A program made the translations under genes and the position numbers. From Streptomyces sp. CGMCC 4.7035 (lineage in GTDB: Bacteria; Actinomycetota; Actinomycetes; Streptomycetales; Streptomycetaceae): a stretch of 64,000 nucleotides of DNA. Location of the stretch: positions 4,402,001-4,466,000 of the forward strand of contig NZ_CP134053.1 of the NCBI RefSeq assembly GCF_031583065.1, written 5' to 3'. Numbering within the stretch: the stretch's first letter is position 1; every line of letters starts with the position of its first letter. The notes below the pieces were generated by a model. The model ran no database searches. It saw nothing but the letters and a program-made list of their open reading frames with translations, and was not told where the DNA came from. Shown piece by piece: positions 1 to 13,157 of the stretch.

Positions 1-85
1 TGGACTGCTGGCGGTGCAGCTCGGCGCGGAGGGTGGCGTGGACCTCGGGGTCCAGCTCCGCCAGCGGGGTGTTCAGCGCGTTCAT
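1..85 (-). CDS. glyA: Serine hydroxymethyltransferase, N-terminal fragment
   Basis: Only the first 28 codons lie in the window; the gene continues beyond base 1. The ATG at 85 overlaps the folD stop as ATGA, so the two are translationally coupled. The readable N-terminus ([20 protein letters not shown], then AELHRQQS) matches the conserved start of GlyA, just before the family's TLEMIASEN region. GlyA interconverts glycine plus 5,10-methylene-THF and serine. Here it is the last visible step after glycine betaine demethylation, trapping the methyl-derived one-carbon unit and glycine as serine. The product is inferred from a short stretch plus context. Confidence 0.85.
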   Translation of the reverse strand, partial: MNALNTPLAELDPEVHATLRAELHRQQS

Positions 86-942
86 ACGGTGTTCGCGTTC
101 CTCTCGGCGGCCTCGACGACGTTGGCGAGCAGCATCGCTCGGGTCATGGGGCCCACACCCCCGGGCATTGGCGCGAGCCGGCCGGCGACCTGGGCGGCGT
201 CCGGGTGCACATCGCCGGCCAGCCCTTGGTCGGTGCGGGTGATGCCGACGTCCAGGACCGCCGCGCCGGGGCGCAGCATGTCCTTGGTGATCAGTCCGGG
301 CGAGCCGGCCGCCGCGATGACGATGTCCGCCTCGCGTACGTGCCAGGCCAGGCCCTTCGTACCGGTGTGGCAGAGGGTGACGGTGGCGTTCTCGGAGCGG
401 CGGGTGAGGAGGAGTCCGAGGGGACGCCCCACCGTGATGCCCCTCCCGATCACGCACACCCGGGCCCCGGCGAGCGGCACGTCGTACCGGCGCAGGAGTT
501 CCACGATGCCGCGCGGGGTGCAGGGCAGCGGGGCCTCGATACCCAGGGCGAGACGGCCGAGGTTCACGGGGTGCAGGCCGTCGGCGTCCTTGGCGGGGTC
601 CATGCGTTCCAGGACGGCGTTCGCGTCCAGGTGGCGTGGCAGCGGGAGTTGGACGATGTAACCCGTGCAGACCGGGTCGGCGTTGAGTTCGTCGATGACG
701 TCCTCGACCTGCCGCTGCGTGGCGTCCGCGGGCAGTTCGCGGCGGAGGGAGGCGATACCGACCTGCGCGCAGTCCCGATGCTTGCCGGCGACGTAGGCGT
801 GGCTGCCGGGATCGTCGCCGACCAGGACGGTGCCGAGGCCCGGCGGCCGTTCGGTGGTGGCGGTCAGCTTGGCGACGCGTTCGGCGAGTTCACGGCGGAT
901 CTCGGCGGCGGTGGCCTTGCCGTCGAGCGTCTGTGCGGTCAC
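82..942 (-). CDS. folD: Methylenetetrahydrofolate dehydrogenase / methenyl-THF cyclohydrolase
   Basis: A cytosolic bifunctional enzyme of 286 aa, the usual FolD length, that oxidises 5,10-methylene-THF to methenyl-THF (NADP) and hydrolyses it to 10-formyl-THF. Visible family features are the SxxYVxxK-type motif ([12 protein letters not shown], about residue 47) with the active-site Lys, [32 protein letters not shown] and the C-terminal signature [12 protein letters not shown]. The GTG start at 942 has GGAAGGAG eight bases upstream. It lies 36 bp after the dehydrogenase gene and overlaps glyA, forming a three-gene operon. In this context it oxidises the methylene-THF made during dimethylglycine/sarcosine demethylation. 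A housekeeping folD may exist elsewhere; that cannot be judged here. Confidence 0.95.
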   Translation of the reverse strand: MTAQTLDGKATAAEIRRELAERVAKLTATTERPPGLGTVLVGDDPGSHAYVAGKHRDCAQVGIASLRRELPADATQRQVEDVIDELNADPVCTGYIVQLPLPRHLDANAVLERMDPAKDADGLHPVNLGRLALGIEAPLPCTPRGIVELLRRYDVPLAGARVCVIGRGITVGRPLGLLLTRRSENATVTLCHTGTKGLAWHVREADIVIAAAGSPGLITKDMLRPGAAVLDVGITRTDQGLAGDVHPDAAQVAGRLAPMPGGVGPMTRAMLLANVVEAAERNANTV

Positions 943-978
943 CGGCTGTGCTCCTTCCCTCGAAGCCCACTGCGGGTG

Positions 979-3642
<2,664 letters not shown>

Positions 3643-3674
3643 TCAGGGTCGCGGCCCGAGCGGGTTTCGCCCCC

Positions 3675-3812
3675 GCCGCCCCTACCCTCCCCCAAGCTCT
3701 CGGCTTCGCTCGAGCAGGGGGGACCCCCATCGTCCCTGGGGGCTGGCCCCCGAAAAGGGGCGGAGCCCCCGGCGGGGTCGAAGGGGCGGAGCCCCTGGAA
3801 GACGGGACGGGT
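3675..3812. repeat. GC-rich intergenic repeat block
   Basis: This non-coding block of the 441-bp gap between the two minus-strand operons contains a near-palindrome (CTCTCGGCTTCGCTCGAGCAG flanked by C- and G-runs). It also has two copies of the hairpin unit GGGGCGGAGCCCC. Intergenic blocks of this kind are frequent in Streptomyces genomes and resemble dispersed non-coding repeats. No gene is visible in the gap; the remainder holds the hairpin at 3595-3632 and the operator repeats. Confidence 0.45.
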
Positions 3813-3858
3813 AGGGGCGGCGGGGGCGAAGGAACCCGTCCTGCCCCACCCACCGGCA

Positions 3859-4830
3859 CTACTTGATCCAGGCGTCCACCTTCTCCCGGTTCGCCTCGAC
3901 CCACTTCTTCGCCGCCGCGTCGTCCGACATCTTGTCCACCGCGATGTACTTGGCCACGGTGTTCTGGTCGTCGTTCGTCCAGTTGAAGTTCTTCACGAGG
4001 TTGTAGGCGGGGCTGCCGGACTCGGCGAACTTCGCGCTGACGATCTTGTCCAGGTTGTACACCGGATAGTCGCAGGCGATCTTCGCGGCGACTGCGTCAC
4101 ACCCCGTCGTGTACTTCGGCAGGGACACCTTCACCAGCGGCACCTCGGACAGGAACCACTGCGGCTCGTAGAAGTAGCCGATCACCCACTGCTTCTTCTT
4201 CTCGGCGTTCCGGAAGGCCTGGATGAGCGCGGTCTCGCTGCCCGCGTACACCACCTTGTAGTCCAGCTTCAGGTTCTTCACCAGCGCCGCGTCGTTGGTG
4301 ACGTACGACGGGTCGCCGTCGAGCAGCTGACCCTTGCCGCCCGACTCGGAGGTCTTGAAGTTGGACGCGTACTTGTTGAGGTTGTTCCAGTCGGTGATGT
4401 CCGGGTGCGCCTTGGCCAGCCACGGCGGCACGTACCAGCCGATGATGCCCTTGTTGCCGGTCTGCCCCGCCTCGACGGCGGTCTTCTGCGTCGTGATGTA
4501 CTTCTTCTTCAGATCGTCGTGGCCCCAGTTCTCCAGGACGGCGTCGACCTCACCGGTGCCGAACCCCTGCCAGGCGATCTCCTCCTTCAGGTCCTTCTTG
4601 TTGACCGTACAGCCGAGGTCGTGCTGTGCGACGTAGGCGACGACCGCCGCGTCCGCCTCATAGCCCACCCACGGGTTGACGGCCAGGTTGAACGTGCCGC
4701 ACTTGCCGCCCGAGCTCTTCGAGCCGCCGCCCGCGGACGAGGTGTCACCGACCTTCGCCCCTCCGCAGGCCGTGAGGGTGAGGCCGAGGACCGCCAGGCC
4801 GGCCGCGCCGGCTCGCCAGTGTCTTGCCAT
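3859..4830 (-). CDS. Glycine betaine/proline ABC transporter substrate-binding lipoprotein (OpuAC family)
   Basis: A 323-aa extracellular binding lipoprotein. It has a lipoprotein signal peptide with lipobox LTAC (Cys about residue 22) and a low-complexity Gly/Ser linker. An OpuAC-type domain follows, with aromatic residues placed as in betaine-binding cages (NPWVGYEAD, ENWGHDD, YEPQWFL). It should capture quaternary amines such as glycine betaine and deliver them to the downstream-encoded permease/ATPase. It is last in the order betB, ATPase, permease, binding protein, starting 14 bp after the permease stop. Being cotranscribed with betB suggests nutritional uptake rather than only osmoprotection. 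The exact ligand is inferred. Confidence 0.92.
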   Translation of the reverse strand: MARHWRAGAAGLAVLGLTLTACGGAKVGDTSSAGGGSKSSGGKCGTFNLAVNPWVGYEADAAVVAYVAQHDLGCTVNKKDLKEEIAWQGFGTGEVDAVLENWGHDDLKKKYITTQKTAVEAGQTGNKGIIGWYVPPWLAKAHPDITDWNNLNKYASNFKTSESGGKGQLLDGDPSYVTNDAALVKNLKLDYKVVYAGSETALIQAFRNAEKKKQWVIGYFYEPQWFLSEVPLVKVSLPKYTTGCDAVAAKIACDYPVYNLDKIVSAKFAESGSPAYNLVKNFNWTNDDQNTVAKYIAVDKMSDDAAAKKWVEANREKVDAWIK

Positions 4831-4843
4831 GGTGTCCTGCTCC

Positions 4844-6847
4844 TTATGCGCCGGTGCGTCGCGCCGCAGCCTGAGTGATCCGGTCGAACATGACTCCGAG
4901 CAGTACGATGGCGAGTCCCGCCGCCAGCCCCTTGCCGTACAGCTCTCCCTGCGAGAATCCGGCCACTACGTCGTAGCCGAGGGCGCCGGCACCTACCAGG
5001 CCGCCGACGACAACCATCGACAGCACATAGATCAGGCCCTGGTTGGTCGCGAGAGTCAGGGCGCTGCGTGCCATCGGCAGTTGGACCTTGGTGATGATCT
5101 GCCAGGTGTTGCACCCGGCCGAGGTGGCCGCCTCGACGGTGGTCTCCGGGACCTTCCGCACTCCGTCCGCGATGATCTTGATCGAGACGGGCGCGGCGTA
5201 GACGACGGCCGCGACGATCGCGGTGAAGCGCGTGGCGCCGAAGAGCGCGAGGAACGGCACGAGATAGACGAACGGCGGCATGACCTGTGCCGCGTCCAGA
5301 GTGGGGCGCACGATCCGGTCCACCAGTGTGTTGCGTCCCATCCACACGCCGAAGGTGACGCCGAGCAGCATCACCAGCACCGTCGCCACGACGGTCGAGG
5401 CCAGCGTCGTCATGCTGTCCGACCACACTCCCGTGCCGACCAGCAGACCCACGCACACGGCCGCCGTCACCCCGGTACGCCAGCCGCCGAGCACCACGCC
5501 GAGCCCGACCAGGGCCACACCGACCAGCCACCACGGGGAGTCGGTGAGCACCGTCTGGAACGGGTTGAGCAGACCGTTGGTGATGGCGTCCCGGAAGGCG
5601 TTGGTCAGGCCCGACAGATGGTCCTGCATCCAGGTCGTAGCGGTGTCCGCGGCGCTCGCGATGTGGCTGCCGGTACTGCCTTCGCCGGGGAACTCGGCCG
5701 CCCAGACGTAGGTGTGCGAGAGGTAGACCAGGACGGCGGCCACGACTCCGCCCGCCGCCAGCAGCGGCCTGCGCCACCTGAGGAAGCGGTCGCCGGAGCG
5801 CCGGGCCGCCTCGTCACGTCCGGCCGCCGCCGTGGTGACCCGGTCCAGCACGATGGCCATGACGACGATGGCGAGGCCCGCGTTGAAGGACGTGCCGACG
5901 TCGAGCGACTGCAGGGCCTGGACGACGGTCTTGCCGAGGCCGGGCGCGTCGATCAGGGCGGCGATGGTCACCATGGCGAGGGCGGCCATGATGGTCTGGT
6001 TGATGCCCATGACCACGGTGCGCTTGGACATCGGCAGCAGCACCTTCAGCAGTTGTTGCGGCCGGGTCGAGCCCAGTGAGTCCGCCGCCTCGACGGTGGT
6101 CTGCGGGACGGAGCGGATGGCGTGCGCGGTGATGCGGATCGCGGGCGGTGCCGCGTAGATCACTGTGGTGATCACCGCGGAGGACCCTCCGATGAGGAAG
6201 ATCAGGGTCAGCGGGGCGAGGTAGACCAAGGTCGGCATCGTCTGCATGAAGTCCAGGAAGGGCGTCATGATCCGGTTGAACCGGTCGGAAAGGCCGGCCC
6301 ACACGCCGAGCGGGATGCCGATGAGCAGCGCCACGAAGACCGCCGACAGGGTCAGCGCCAGCGTGTCCATGCTCTCCTGCCACAGGCCCTGGAGCCCGAA
6401 GAAGGTGAAGCCGGCCACGGCCAGCAGGGCGACCCGCCAGTTGCCCACGGCCCATGAGACGTATCCGGTGAGGCCGACGACGCCGAGCCAGCCGATCTGC
6501 GGGACCGGACGGCCGCCTGTGGGCTGGGAGATCAGGGACTGGATGAAGGTCACCAGGTTGTCGATGACCAGGCGGATCTCGTTGAAGAAGTAGAGGAAGA
6601 GCGGGTTGGAGTTGCGGTTGGCGCCGATCGTGTCGTTGACGTCGTTCAGCCAGCGGTGCAGGCCGGTGAGGTCGGCCGCCGCGAGGGCCAGCGTCTGCCG
6701 GCCGCGCAGCACGGCGAAGAGCACCAGCCAGACGACCAGGATCGCCGCCACCAGCATGGGGCGGCTGACCTTACGCGCACCGGCCGCGGGCGCCGTCGGT
6801 GCCGCCGTCTCCGTCTTCTCGGGTTTCTCCACGGCGATGGTCATCAC
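4844..6847 (-). CDS. Tandem-duplicated ABC transporter permease for glycine betaine
   Basis: This 667-aa membrane protein contains two complete binding-protein-dependent permease modules. Residues about 150-330 carry one EAA-like loop ([20 protein letters not shown]) and residues about 470-660 the second ([20 protein letters not shown]). Typical OpuAB/ProW proteins are about 280-350 aa with one module, so this is an internal duplication and fusion that can supply both transmembrane halves. The start is GTG 6847 or the adjacent ATG 6844; both overlap the ATPase stop (GTGATGA). It works with the ATPase and the OpuAC-type lipoprotein. Confidence 0.9.
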   Translation of the reverse strand: MMTIAVEKPEKTETAAPTAPAAGARKVSRPMLVAAILVVWLVLFAVLRGRQTLALAAADLTGLHRWLNDVNDTIGANRNSNPLFLYFFNEIRLVIDNLVTFIQSLISQPTGGRPVPQIGWLGVVGLTGYVSWAVGNWRVALLAVAGFTFFGLQGLWQESMDTLALTLSAVFVALLIGIPLGVWAGLSDRFNRIMTPFLDFMQTMPTLVYLAPLTLIFLIGGSSAVITTVIYAAPPAIRITAHAIRSVPQTTVEAADSLGSTRPQQLLKVLLPMSKRTVVMGINQTIMAALAMVTIAALIDAPGLGKTVVQALQSLDVGTSFNAGLAIVVMAIVLDRVTTAAAGRDEAARRSGDRFLRWRRPLLAAGGVVAAVLVYLSHTYVWAAEFPGEGSTGSHIASAADTATTWMQDHLSGLTNAFRDAITNGLLNPFQTVLTDSPWWLVGVALVGLGVVLGGWRTGVTAAVCVGLLVGTGVWSDSMTTLASTVVATVLVMLLGVTFGVWMGRNTLVDRIVRPTLDAAQVMPPFVYLVPFLALFGATRFTAIVAAVVYAAPVSIKIIADGVRKVPETTVEAATSAGCNTWQIITKVQLPMARSALTLATNQGLIYVLSMVVVGGLVGAGALGYDVVAGFSQGELYGKGLAAGLAIVLLGVMFDRITQAAARRTGA

Positions 6848-7932
6848 GCCCCGCCTTCCTGCCCCGCCACCACCGAGAGGATCTCCTCGTCACCGACGAT
6901 GCCGAGCAGCTTGCCGTTCTCGACGACCTTCACCGGCTTCTCGGCGGCCAGTACCGCCCGGGTGGCCTCGCGCACGACGACGTCCGGGCCGAGTTCGGGG
7001 CCGTCGAGGGCGTCGCCGTCGGCCGGCGGGCGCATGATCCAGCGCAGGGTCAGCACATCGCCACGCGGCACGTCCCTGACGAAGTCCCGTACGTAGTCGT
7101 CGGCGGGGGCTCCGACGAGTTCGTCGCCGGTGCCGCACTGGACCATCTTGCCGTCACGCATGATGAGGATGCGGTCGCCCAGCTTGAGCGCCTCGGAGAG
7201 GTCGTGGGTGATGAACACCATGGTCTTGCCGACCTCGTGGTGCAGCCGGATGACCTCGTTCTGCATGTCGCGGCGGATCAGTGGGTCGAGCGCGGAGAAC
7301 GGCTCGTCGAAGAAGAGGACGTCCGGGTCGCCGGCAAGGGCACGGGCGAGGCCGACGCGCTGCTGCATACCGCCGGAGAGCTGGTCGGGGTAGGACTTCT
7401 CGTATCCGGCGAGGCCCACCAGTTCGACGACCTCCATCGCCCGCTTGGTGCGCTCGGCCTTGCTCATACCGCGGATCTCCAGGCCGAACGCCACGTTGTC
7501 GACGACCCTGCGGTGGGGCAGCAGCCCGAAGTGCTGGAAGACCATGGAGAACTTCTTGCGCCGCAGGTCGCGCAGCCGCTTGGCGTCGGCGCAGCGGATG
7601 TCCTCGCCCTCGAAGACGAGCTCACCGGCGGTGGGTTCGATCAGCCGGGTGAGACATCGCACCAGGGTGGACTTGCCGGAGCCGGACAGGCCCATGACGA
7701 CGAAGACCTCGCCGGGCGACACCTCGAAGTTCACGTCGCGTACGGCGGCGGTGCATCCGGTGCGGTCCATGAGCTCGCGGCGGGTCAGCCCGCACAGCTC
7801 TTCGGAGTCCGGCACCTGGTCGGCCTTCGGCCCGAACACCTTCCACAGCCGGCGCACGGAGATGACCGGGGTCCGGTCCGAAACCTGGGACGTGCCGCGC
7901 CGCTGCGACACCTCGGTCTGTGTGGGGGTCAC
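6844..7932 (-). CDS. Glycine betaine/proline ABC transporter ATP-binding protein with CBS region
   Basis: A 362-aa ATPase of the OpuAA/ProV type. It has Walker A (GLSGSGKST), signature ([14 protein letters not shown]), Walker B with D-loop ([12 protein letters not shown]) and the H-loop His ([10 protein letters not shown]). A C-terminal CBS-like segment of about 100 residues follows, which in this family senses ionic strength. GTG 7932 is chosen because AAAGAGG precedes it; the longer open frame upstream lies antiparallel inside betB. It starts 20 bp after the betB stop and overlaps the permease start, so the four genes form one operon. Confidence 0.93.
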   Translation of the reverse strand: MTPTQTEVSQRRGTSQVSDRTPVISVRRLWKVFGPKADQVPDSEELCGLTRRELMDRTGCTAAVRDVNFEVSPGEVFVVMGLSGSGKSTLVRCLTRLIEPTAGELVFEGEDIRCADAKRLRDLRRKKFSMVFQHFGLLPHRRVVDNVAFGLEIRGMSKAERTKRAMEVVELVGLAGYEKSYPDQLSGGMQQRVGLARALAGDPDVLFFDEPFSALDPLIRRDMQNEVIRLHHEVGKTMVFITHDLSEALKLGDRILIMRDGKMVQCGTGDELVGAPADDYVRDFVRDVPRGDVLTLRWIMRPPADGDALDGPELGPDVVVREATRAVLAAEKPVKVVENGKLLGIVGDEEILSVVAGQEGGA

Positions 7933-7952
7933 GATCGACCTCTTTTCGGCGT

Positions 7953-9422
7953 TCAGCCGCGGAACCAGCGCTGCGGCCGGGGTTGGATGTTCTGCCAGAC
8001 GTGCTTGGGCTCTCGGTATTCGTCGAGACCGGTCGGTCCCAGCTCCCGGCCCACGCCCGAGTGCCCGAAGCCACCCCATTCCGCTTGCGGCACATAGGGG
8101 TGGTAGTCGTTGATCCACACCGTGCCGTGGCGCAGCCGCCGGGCGACCCTTTGGGCCTTGCCCGCGTCCTGCGTCCAGACGGCGCCGGCGAGTCCGTACT
8201 CCGTGTCGTTGGCGATACGGACGGCGTCGTCCTCGTCGTGGAAGCGCTCGACGGTGAGCACCGGGCCGAAGGACTCCTCGTGCACCACGCGCATGTCCTG
8301 CCGACACTCGTCGAGGACGGTGGGCGGGTAGTAGAAGCCGTTCGCCAGTGCGGAGTCGTCGGGGCGTTCACCACCGCAGCGCAGTACGGCACCCTCGGCG
8401 AGACCGGCGGCGACGTAGGCCTCGACCTTCTCCCGGTGCTGTGCGGAGATCAGGGCCCCGGTCTCGGCCTCGGGGTCGAAGGGTCCGCCGAGGCGGATGA
8501 GCCGGGCACGGCGTACGAGTTCGTCGACGAAGGCGTCGTGGAGCGAGTCCTCGACGATCAGCCGGGCGCCGGCCGAGCAGACCTGCCCGGAGTGCAGGAA
8601 GACGGCGGTCAGCGCGAAGTCGACGGCGGTCTCGAAGTCGGCGTCGGCGAAGACGACGTTCGGGTTCTTGCCGCCGAGTTCCAGGGCGACCTTCTTCACC
8701 GTCGTCGCGGCGGTCGCCATGATGCGCCGACCGGTGTGGAGGCCTCCGGTGAACGACACCATGTCGACTGCCGGGTCCTCGGACAGCGGCGCGCCCACTT
8801 CGGGTCCGGTGCCCAGGACGAGATTGGCGGCTCCGGCCGGGAGTCCCGCCTCGTCCAGGGCCCGCATCAGCAGGATCGAGGTGGAGGGCGTGAGCTCGCT
8901 GGGCTTGAGCACGACGGTGTTGCCCGCGAGGAGGGCCGGGGCGACCTTCCAGGAGGCCTGGAGCAGCGGATAGTTCCAGGGGGTGATCAGTCCGCAGACG
9001 CCGACGGGCTCGTAGGTGACCCGGCTGAGGGCGTCGTCGCGGCCGGTGTCGACCACCCGGCCGGCGCTGGTGCCGGCGATGCCGCCGTAGTAGCGCAAGC
9101 AGGAGACGACGTCGGCGATGTCATACTCGCTCTCGACCAGCCGCTTGCCGGTGTCCAGCGACTCGGCGCGCGCGAACTCCTTGGCGTCGCGTTCGATGAT
9201 GTCCGCCGTGCGCAGCAGCAGTGCGCCGCGCTCGCGCTCGGGGGTACGGGGCCAGGGGCCCTCGTCGAAGGCGCGGCGGGCCGCGGAGATCGCCGCCTCG
9301 GTGTCGGGGCGCGTGCCCTCGGACACCGTCGCCACGAGGGTGCCGTCCGCCGGACAGCGGATCTCCCGGTGGCCGCCGGCCACCGGCTCGCGCCATTGTC
9401 CGTCCACATACAGATCTGCCAC
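7953..9422 (-). CDS. betB: Betaine-aldehyde dehydrogenase
   Basis: A 489-aa NAD(P)-dependent aldehyde dehydrogenase that oxidises betaine aldehyde to glycine betaine. The general-base Glu motif ([11 protein letters not shown]) and catalytic Cys motif (SGQVCSAG) are both present, and the length is normal. GTG 9422 ([10 protein letters not shown]) has GAAGGG upstream; an in-frame ATG at 9464 has no ribosome site and lies in the operator region. It is first in the operon with the betaine transporter and divergent from purU. The specific substrate is inferred from the choline dehydrogenase nearby and the betaine importer in the same operon. Confidence 0.9.
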   Translation of the reverse strand: MADLYVDGQWREPVAGGHREIRCPADGTLVATVSEGTRPDTEAAISAARRAFDEGPWPRTPERERGALLLRTADIIERDAKEFARAESLDTGKRLVESEYDIADVVSCLRYYGGIAGTSAGRVVDTGRDDALSRVTYEPVGVCGLITPWNYPLLQASWKVAPALLAGNTVVLKPSELTPSTSILLMRALDEAGLPAGAANLVLGTGPEVGAPLSEDPAVDMVSFTGGLHTGRRIMATAATTVKKVALELGGKNPNVVFADADFETAVDFALTAVFLHSGQVCSAGARLIVEDSLHDAFVDELVRRARLIRLGGPFDPEAETGALISAQHREKVEAYVAAGLAEGAVLRCGGERPDDSALANGFYYPPTVLDECRQDMRVVHEESFGPVLTVERFHDEDDAVRIANDTEYGLAGAVWTQDAGKAQRVARRLRHGTVWINDYHPYVPQAEWGGFGHSGVGRELGPTGLDEYREPKHVWQNIQPRPQRWFRG

Positions 9423-9444
9423 GCGCCGAGCCCTTCGACCGGGA

Positions 9445-9457
9445 ATGCGTTGCGCAT
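9445..9457. promoter_or_regulatory. Inverted repeat ATGCG-TTG-CGCAT upstream of betB
   Basis: A perfect 5-bp inverted repeat with a 3-bp spacer lies 23 bp upstream of the betB GTG. It shares the TTGCG/CGCA core seen before the other betaine genes and is a candidate operator in the divergent betB-purU intergenic region. Confidence 0.4.
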
Positions 9458-9589
9458 CGTGCATTGAATTGCTGGTGGTGGAACACCCTGGCCGAATGAG
9501 CTGACATACGTCAAGGGGTTGGCGGATCCCGATTCAGCTACGCGGGCAGATCTGCTGCCGCTCTTGACCGCGGGGCGCGAAGGGTCCAA

Positions 9590-9627
9590 CCATGTTGCGT
9601 ATCGCTCACCATGTTGTGCAATACGCA
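9590..9627. promoter_or_regulatory. CCATGTTG direct repeat and GCGTAT/ATACGC inverted repeat upstream of purU
   Basis: CCATGTTG occurs at 9590 and again at 9609, a 19-base step identical to the operator repeat spacing upstream of the dehydrogenase. The block also holds GCGTAT and its complement ATACGC as an inverted repeat. It ends about 17 bp before the purU start codon, close enough for repression or activation of purU. Confidence 0.45.
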
Positions 9628-9643
9628 CCAAGGGAGGCCTTGT

Positions 9644-10516
9644 ATGTCCCCTAGACCGCATCCCGGCCGTGAGTACGTCCTCACCCTCTCCTGTCCGGAC
9701 ACGGCCGGACTGGTTCATGCCGTGAGCGGCTTTCTCGTCAGAAACTCCGGCAACATCCTCGAAAGCCAGCAGTTCGACGATCGACTTCAGGGCCGCTTCT
9801 TCATGAGGGTCCACTTCGACGTTTCCGATCCAAACGTCGATCTGGAAAATCTGCGTTACCGGTTCGGTCCCGTCGCCGAGGCCTACGGAATCTCCTGGAC
9901 CCTGCGGGACGCCTCGACGCCGACCCGGACGCTCATCATGGTGTCCAAGTTCGGCCACTGCCTGAACGACCTGCTCTTCCGTTGCCGCACCGGCGCCCTC
10001 AACATCGAGATCCCGGCCATCGTCTCCAACCACCGGGACTTCGAGGAACTGGCGGAGACCTACGGCATCCCCTTCCACCACATCCCGGTGACCAGGGAGA
10101 CCAAGTCCGAGGCGGAGGCGCGCCTGCTGGGGCTGGTACAGGAGCTGAACATCGACTTGATCGTCCTGGCCCGCTACATGCAGATCCTCTCCGACGACCT
10201 GTGCAAGGAGCTGGAGGGCCGCGCCATCAACATCCACCACTCCTTCCTGCCCAGCTTCAAGGGCGCGCGCCCCTACCAGCAGGCGTACGAGCGCGGGGTG
10301 AAGCTGGTCGGCGCGACGGCGCACTACGTGACGTCGGACCTGGACGAGGGCCAGATCATCGAGCAGGACGTGGTCCGGGTGGACCACTCCCTCGACCCCG
10401 ACGACCTCGTCACGGTCGGCCGCGACGTGGAGGCGCAGGTGCTGGCCCACGCGGTCAAGTGGCACACCGAGAGCCGCGTCATGGTGGACGGCAACCGTAC
10501 GGTGGTCTTCCGCTGA
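9644..10516 (+). CDS. purU: Formyltetrahydrofolate deformylase
   Basis: A 290-aa cytosolic enzyme that hydrolyses 10-formyl-THF to formate and THF. Residues 1-85 form an ACT regulatory domain (YVLTLSCPDTAGLVHAVSGF). The C-terminal formyltransferase-fold domain carries the catalytic Asn/His/Asp pattern in NIHHSFLPSFKGARPYQQAY and the later DLDEGQIIEQD. ATG 9644 has AGGGAGG six bases upstream. It is transcribed alone, divergently from betB. In betaine catabolism PurU regenerates free THF when methyl-derived one-carbon units exceed demand. A strong hairpin follows at 10531. Confidence 0.93.
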   Translation: MSPRPHPGREYVLTLSCPDTAGLVHAVSGFLVRNSGNILESQQFDDRLQGRFFMRVHFDVSDPNVDLENLRYRFGPVAEAYGISWTLRDASTPTRTLIMVSKFGHCLNDLLFRCRTGALNIEIPAIVSNHRDFEELAETYGIPFHHIPVTRETKSEAEARLLGLVQELNIDLIVLARYMQILSDDLCKELEGRAINIHHSFLPSFKGARPYQQAYERGVKLVGATAHYVTSDLDEGQIIEQDVVRVDHSLDPDDLVTVGRDVEAQVLAHAVKWHTESRVMVDGNRTVVFR

Positions 10517-10530
10517 GGGACACGCGAGTG

Positions 10531-10561
10531 TCGGGCGGGGCTGGATTCCAGCCCCGCCCGA
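10531..10561. terminator. Hairpin terminator between convergent purU and metF-like genes
   Basis: The stem CGGGCGGGGCTGG pairs with CCAGCCCCGCCCG around a short loop, 15 bp after the purU stop and just before the end of the convergent metF-like gene. It can serve both strands. Confidence 0.75.
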
Positions 10562-10577
10562 CGTTCGTATACGGCGT

Positions 10578-11411
10578 TCAACCGAGCCGGTCCAGCAGCG
10601 TGCGGCGCCACCTCTCCGTCTCCGCGATCTGATTGAAGGTGAAGAGGTGGAGGCCCGCCACGCCCGCCGACGGCGCGGTGAGCGCCTCCGCGCCGCGGGT
10701 GAGCAGCCTCTCGGGTGCGTACCCCCCGGGTGTCGCGAACCGCAGGAACCAGGAGGCGTGCTTGGTCAGGAAGCGCGTGGACTCCCCCACCCCGATCTTC
10801 GTCGCCATGGACAGCAGCTTCGCCCGTTGCACGGGCCCCGCCACGCCCACGTACACGGGCAGGGTGACATCGCGGCGACGTATCCGGGTGATCCAGCCGC
10901 CGAGCACGCGCGGATCGAAGCAGAGGTTGCTGACGATGTACGTGGCGTGCGTCCGCTTGTCCCACATGGCCTGGATGGTGATGTCGTCGTCGATGAGCGG
11001 ATGGCTCTCCGGATAGCCGGTGATCCCCATGCGGGTGAAGGGCCTGCCCAGCTCGCTCAGTCTGCGCAGCACCGGCAGCGCCCCGTCGTACGGCCCGGCC
11101 GGCGGATCGGCGTCGCCCGCCGGGACGAAGACGTCGTCGACGCCCGCCGCACGCAGCCGGTCGACGACGTCCTTCAGGTGCGCGTCGTCCCGCAGCAGCC
11201 GTGCGGGCACATGCGGGACGACGCGACAGCCGTGCGCGGCGAGCCGCTCGGTGAGGCCGAGCGTCGGCTCCAGGCCCTTGACCGGCGACGCCGTGACCGT
11301 GACCACGACGTCGCGCGGGACATGGGCGAGGACCTTGTCCTCGGTCGACTTCGCCGGCAGCACCTCGTAGCGGACGCGGCCGAGCAGCGCCCGCAGGGCC
11401 TCGGCGCCCAA
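10578..11411 (-). CDS. metF: Methylenetetrahydrofolate reductase-like protein
   Basis: A 277-aa TIM-barrel protein resembling MetF, which reduces 5,10-methylene-THF to 5-methyl-THF with a flavin cofactor. Family-like segments are TVTASPVKGLEPT, ITGYPESHPLID, QAMWDKRTHATYIVSNLCFD and LHLFTFNQI at the C-terminus. It deviates from housekeeping MetF and belongs to the divergent forms that accompany betaine demethylation loci. The start is a TTG (11411) eight bases after the betA stop with only a weak ribosome site, which suggests coupling to betA. It offers a third route for methylene-THF besides FolD and GlyA. Confidence 0.78.
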   Translation of the reverse strand: MGAEALRALLGRVRYEVLPAKSTEDKVLAHVPRDVVVTVTASPVKGLEPTLGLTERLAAHGCRVVPHVPARLLRDDAHLKDVVDRLRAAGVDDVFVPAGDADPPAGPYDGALPVLRRLSELGRPFTRMGITGYPESHPLIDDDITIQAMWDKRTHATYIVSNLCFDPRVLGGWITRIRRRDVTLPVYVGVAGPVQRAKLLSMATKIGVGESTRFLTKHASWFLRFATPGGYAPERLLTRGAEALTAPSAGVAGLHLFTFNQIAETERWRRTLLDRLG

Positions 11412-11418
11412 GGCAGGC

Positions 11419-13089
11419 CTACCCGACCTGCTTCTGGGCGTCGCGGTGGCGGTAGTAAGCGGCCTTGGAGGGAGCCAGCGGCTCCTTGCCGAGGATCAGG
11501 TCCGCCGCCTTCTCCGCGATCATCATCACCGGTGCGTAGATGTTGCCGTTGGTGACGTACGGCATCACCGAGGCGTCGACCACACGCAGCCCTTCGAGCC
11601 CGTGCACCTTCATGCTCTTCGGGTCGACGACGGACATGTCGTCGGTGCCCATCTTGCAGGTGCACGAGGGGTGCAGGGCCGTTTCGCCCTCCTTGGCGAC
11701 CCAGGCGAGGATCTCCTCGTCGGTCTCGACGGAGGGTCCGGGCGAGATCTCGCCGTCGTTGTACGGGGCGAGCGCCGGCTGCTCGAGGATCTGGCGGGCC
11801 ACCCGGATCGCCTCCACCCACTCCCGGCGGTCCTGCTCGGTGGAGAGGTAGTTGAAGCGTAGCGCCGGGTGCTCCCGAGGGTCCTTGCTCTTGATCTTCA
11901 CGGAGCCGATGGCGTCGGAGTACATGGGCCCCACGTGCACCTGGTACCCGTGGCCGCCGGCCGGCGAGGAGCCGTCGTAGCGGACCGCGACCGGCAGGAA
12001 GTGGAACATCAGGTTCGGGTAGTCCACGTCCTCGTTGCTGCGGGCGAAGCCGCCGGCCTCGAAGTGGTTGGTGGCCGCCGGACCCTTTCTGAACAGCCAC
12101 TGGAGCCCGATGAAGGGGGCGCGCCACTTCGCCATGTACGGCTGCATGGAGACCGGTTGCCTACAGGCGTACTGGACGTAGACCTCCAGGTGGTCCTGCA
12201 TGTTCTCGCCGACGCCCGGCAGGTCGTGGACGACGTCGATACCGAGGGCGGACAGTTCGGCGGCGTTGCCGACGCCGGAGAGCTGGAGCAGCTGCGGGGA
12301 GTTGACGGCGCCGCCGCACAGGATGACCTCGCGGGCCCTGACCTGCTGCGGAGTGCCGCGTCCGAGCTGGTACTCGACGCCGACGGCGCGCTCGCCCTCG
12401 AAGAGGACCCGGTTGACGAAGGCCCGGGTCTTGATGGTGAGGTTGGGCCGCTTCCTGACGGGCTTGAGGTACGCCTTGGAGGCCGAAAGACGACGTCCGC
12501 GATGGACATTTCGGTCGAACTTCGCAAAGCCTTCCTGTCGATAGCCGTTGACGTCGTCCGTGGGTGCGTAGCCCGCCTCCTCGGTGGCCTTGAGGAAGGC
12601 GTCGAAGAGAGGGTTGGTGGCGGGGCCCCGCTCCAGGACGAGCGGGCCGTCGTGGCCGCGGAACTCGTCGTCGGGGTCGGCCGCGAGACAGTTCTCCATC
12701 CGCCGGAAGTACGGCAGGCAGTGCGCGTAGTCCCAGGTCTCCATCCCGGGGTCGGCGGCCCAGCGTTCGTAGTCCATGGGGTTGCCGCGCTGGAAGATCA
12801 TGCCGTTGATGCTGCTGGAGCCGCCCAGTACCTTGCCGCGGGCGTGGTAGATGCGCCGACCGCCCATGTGGGGCTCGGGCTCGGACTCGTACTTCCAGTC
12901 GTAGAAGCGGCTGCCGATCGGGTAGGTCAACGCCGCGGGCATGTGGATGAAGACGTCCCACGGGTAGTCGGACCTGCCCGCCTCCAGCACCAGCACCCGG
13001 TTACCGGGATCGGCCGAGAGCCGGTTCGCAAGGGCGCTGCCGGCTGATCCACCGCCGACGATGACGAAGTCGTACTGCAAGGGAGCCAT
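11419..13089 (-). CDS. betA: Choline dehydrogenase (GMC oxidoreductase)
   Basis: A 556-aa FAD enzyme oxidising choline to betaine aldehyde. It has the GMC N-terminal FAD motif ([18 protein letters not shown]), the [13 protein letters not shown] signature, the second GMC signature ([16 protein letters not shown]) and C-terminal His/Asn regions ([24 protein letters not shown]). ATG 13089 (MAPLQYDF) has GAGG five bases upstream; the longer frame to 13173 runs through the operator. It is divergent from iclR and probably cotranscribed with the metF-like gene. Other GMC substrates are possible, but betB and the betaine transporter in the same locus favour choline. Confidence 0.9.
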   Translation of the reverse strand: MAPLQYDFVIVGGGSAGSALANRLSADPGNRVLVLEAGRSDYPWDVFIHMPAALTYPIGSRFYDWKYESEPEPHMGGRRIYHARGKVLGGSSSINGMIFQRGNPMDYERWAADPGMETWDYAHCLPYFRRMENCLAADPDDEFRGHDGPLVLERGPATNPLFDAFLKATEEAGYAPTDDVNGYRQEGFAKFDRNVHRGRRLSASKAYLKPVRKRPNLTIKTRAFVNRVLFEGERAVGVEYQLGRGTPQQVRAREVILCGGAVNSPQLLQLSGVGNAAELSALGIDVVHDLPGVGENMQDHLEVYVQYACRQPVSMQPYMAKWRAPFIGLQWLFRKGPAATNHFEAGGFARSNEDVDYPNLMFHFLPVAVRYDGSSPAGGHGYQVHVGPMYSDAIGSVKIKSKDPREHPALRFNYLSTEQDRREWVEAIRVARQILEQPALAPYNDGEISPGPSVETDEEILAWVAKEGETALHPSCTCKMGTDDMSVVDPKSMKVHGLEGLRVVDASVMPYVTNGNIYAPVMMIAEKAADLILGKEPLAPSKAAYYRHRDAQKQVG

Positions 13090-13157
13090 GGTGCCTCGTC
13101 TCGCTCGCGCTGTCGATACGCGAGGCATGCTAGTACGGGTATCGCTATACGCACTAG

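Noticed and set aside
7920..9467. 515-codon plus-strand frame opposite betB
   Set aside because: Antisense shadow; betB is complete with both catalytic motifs.
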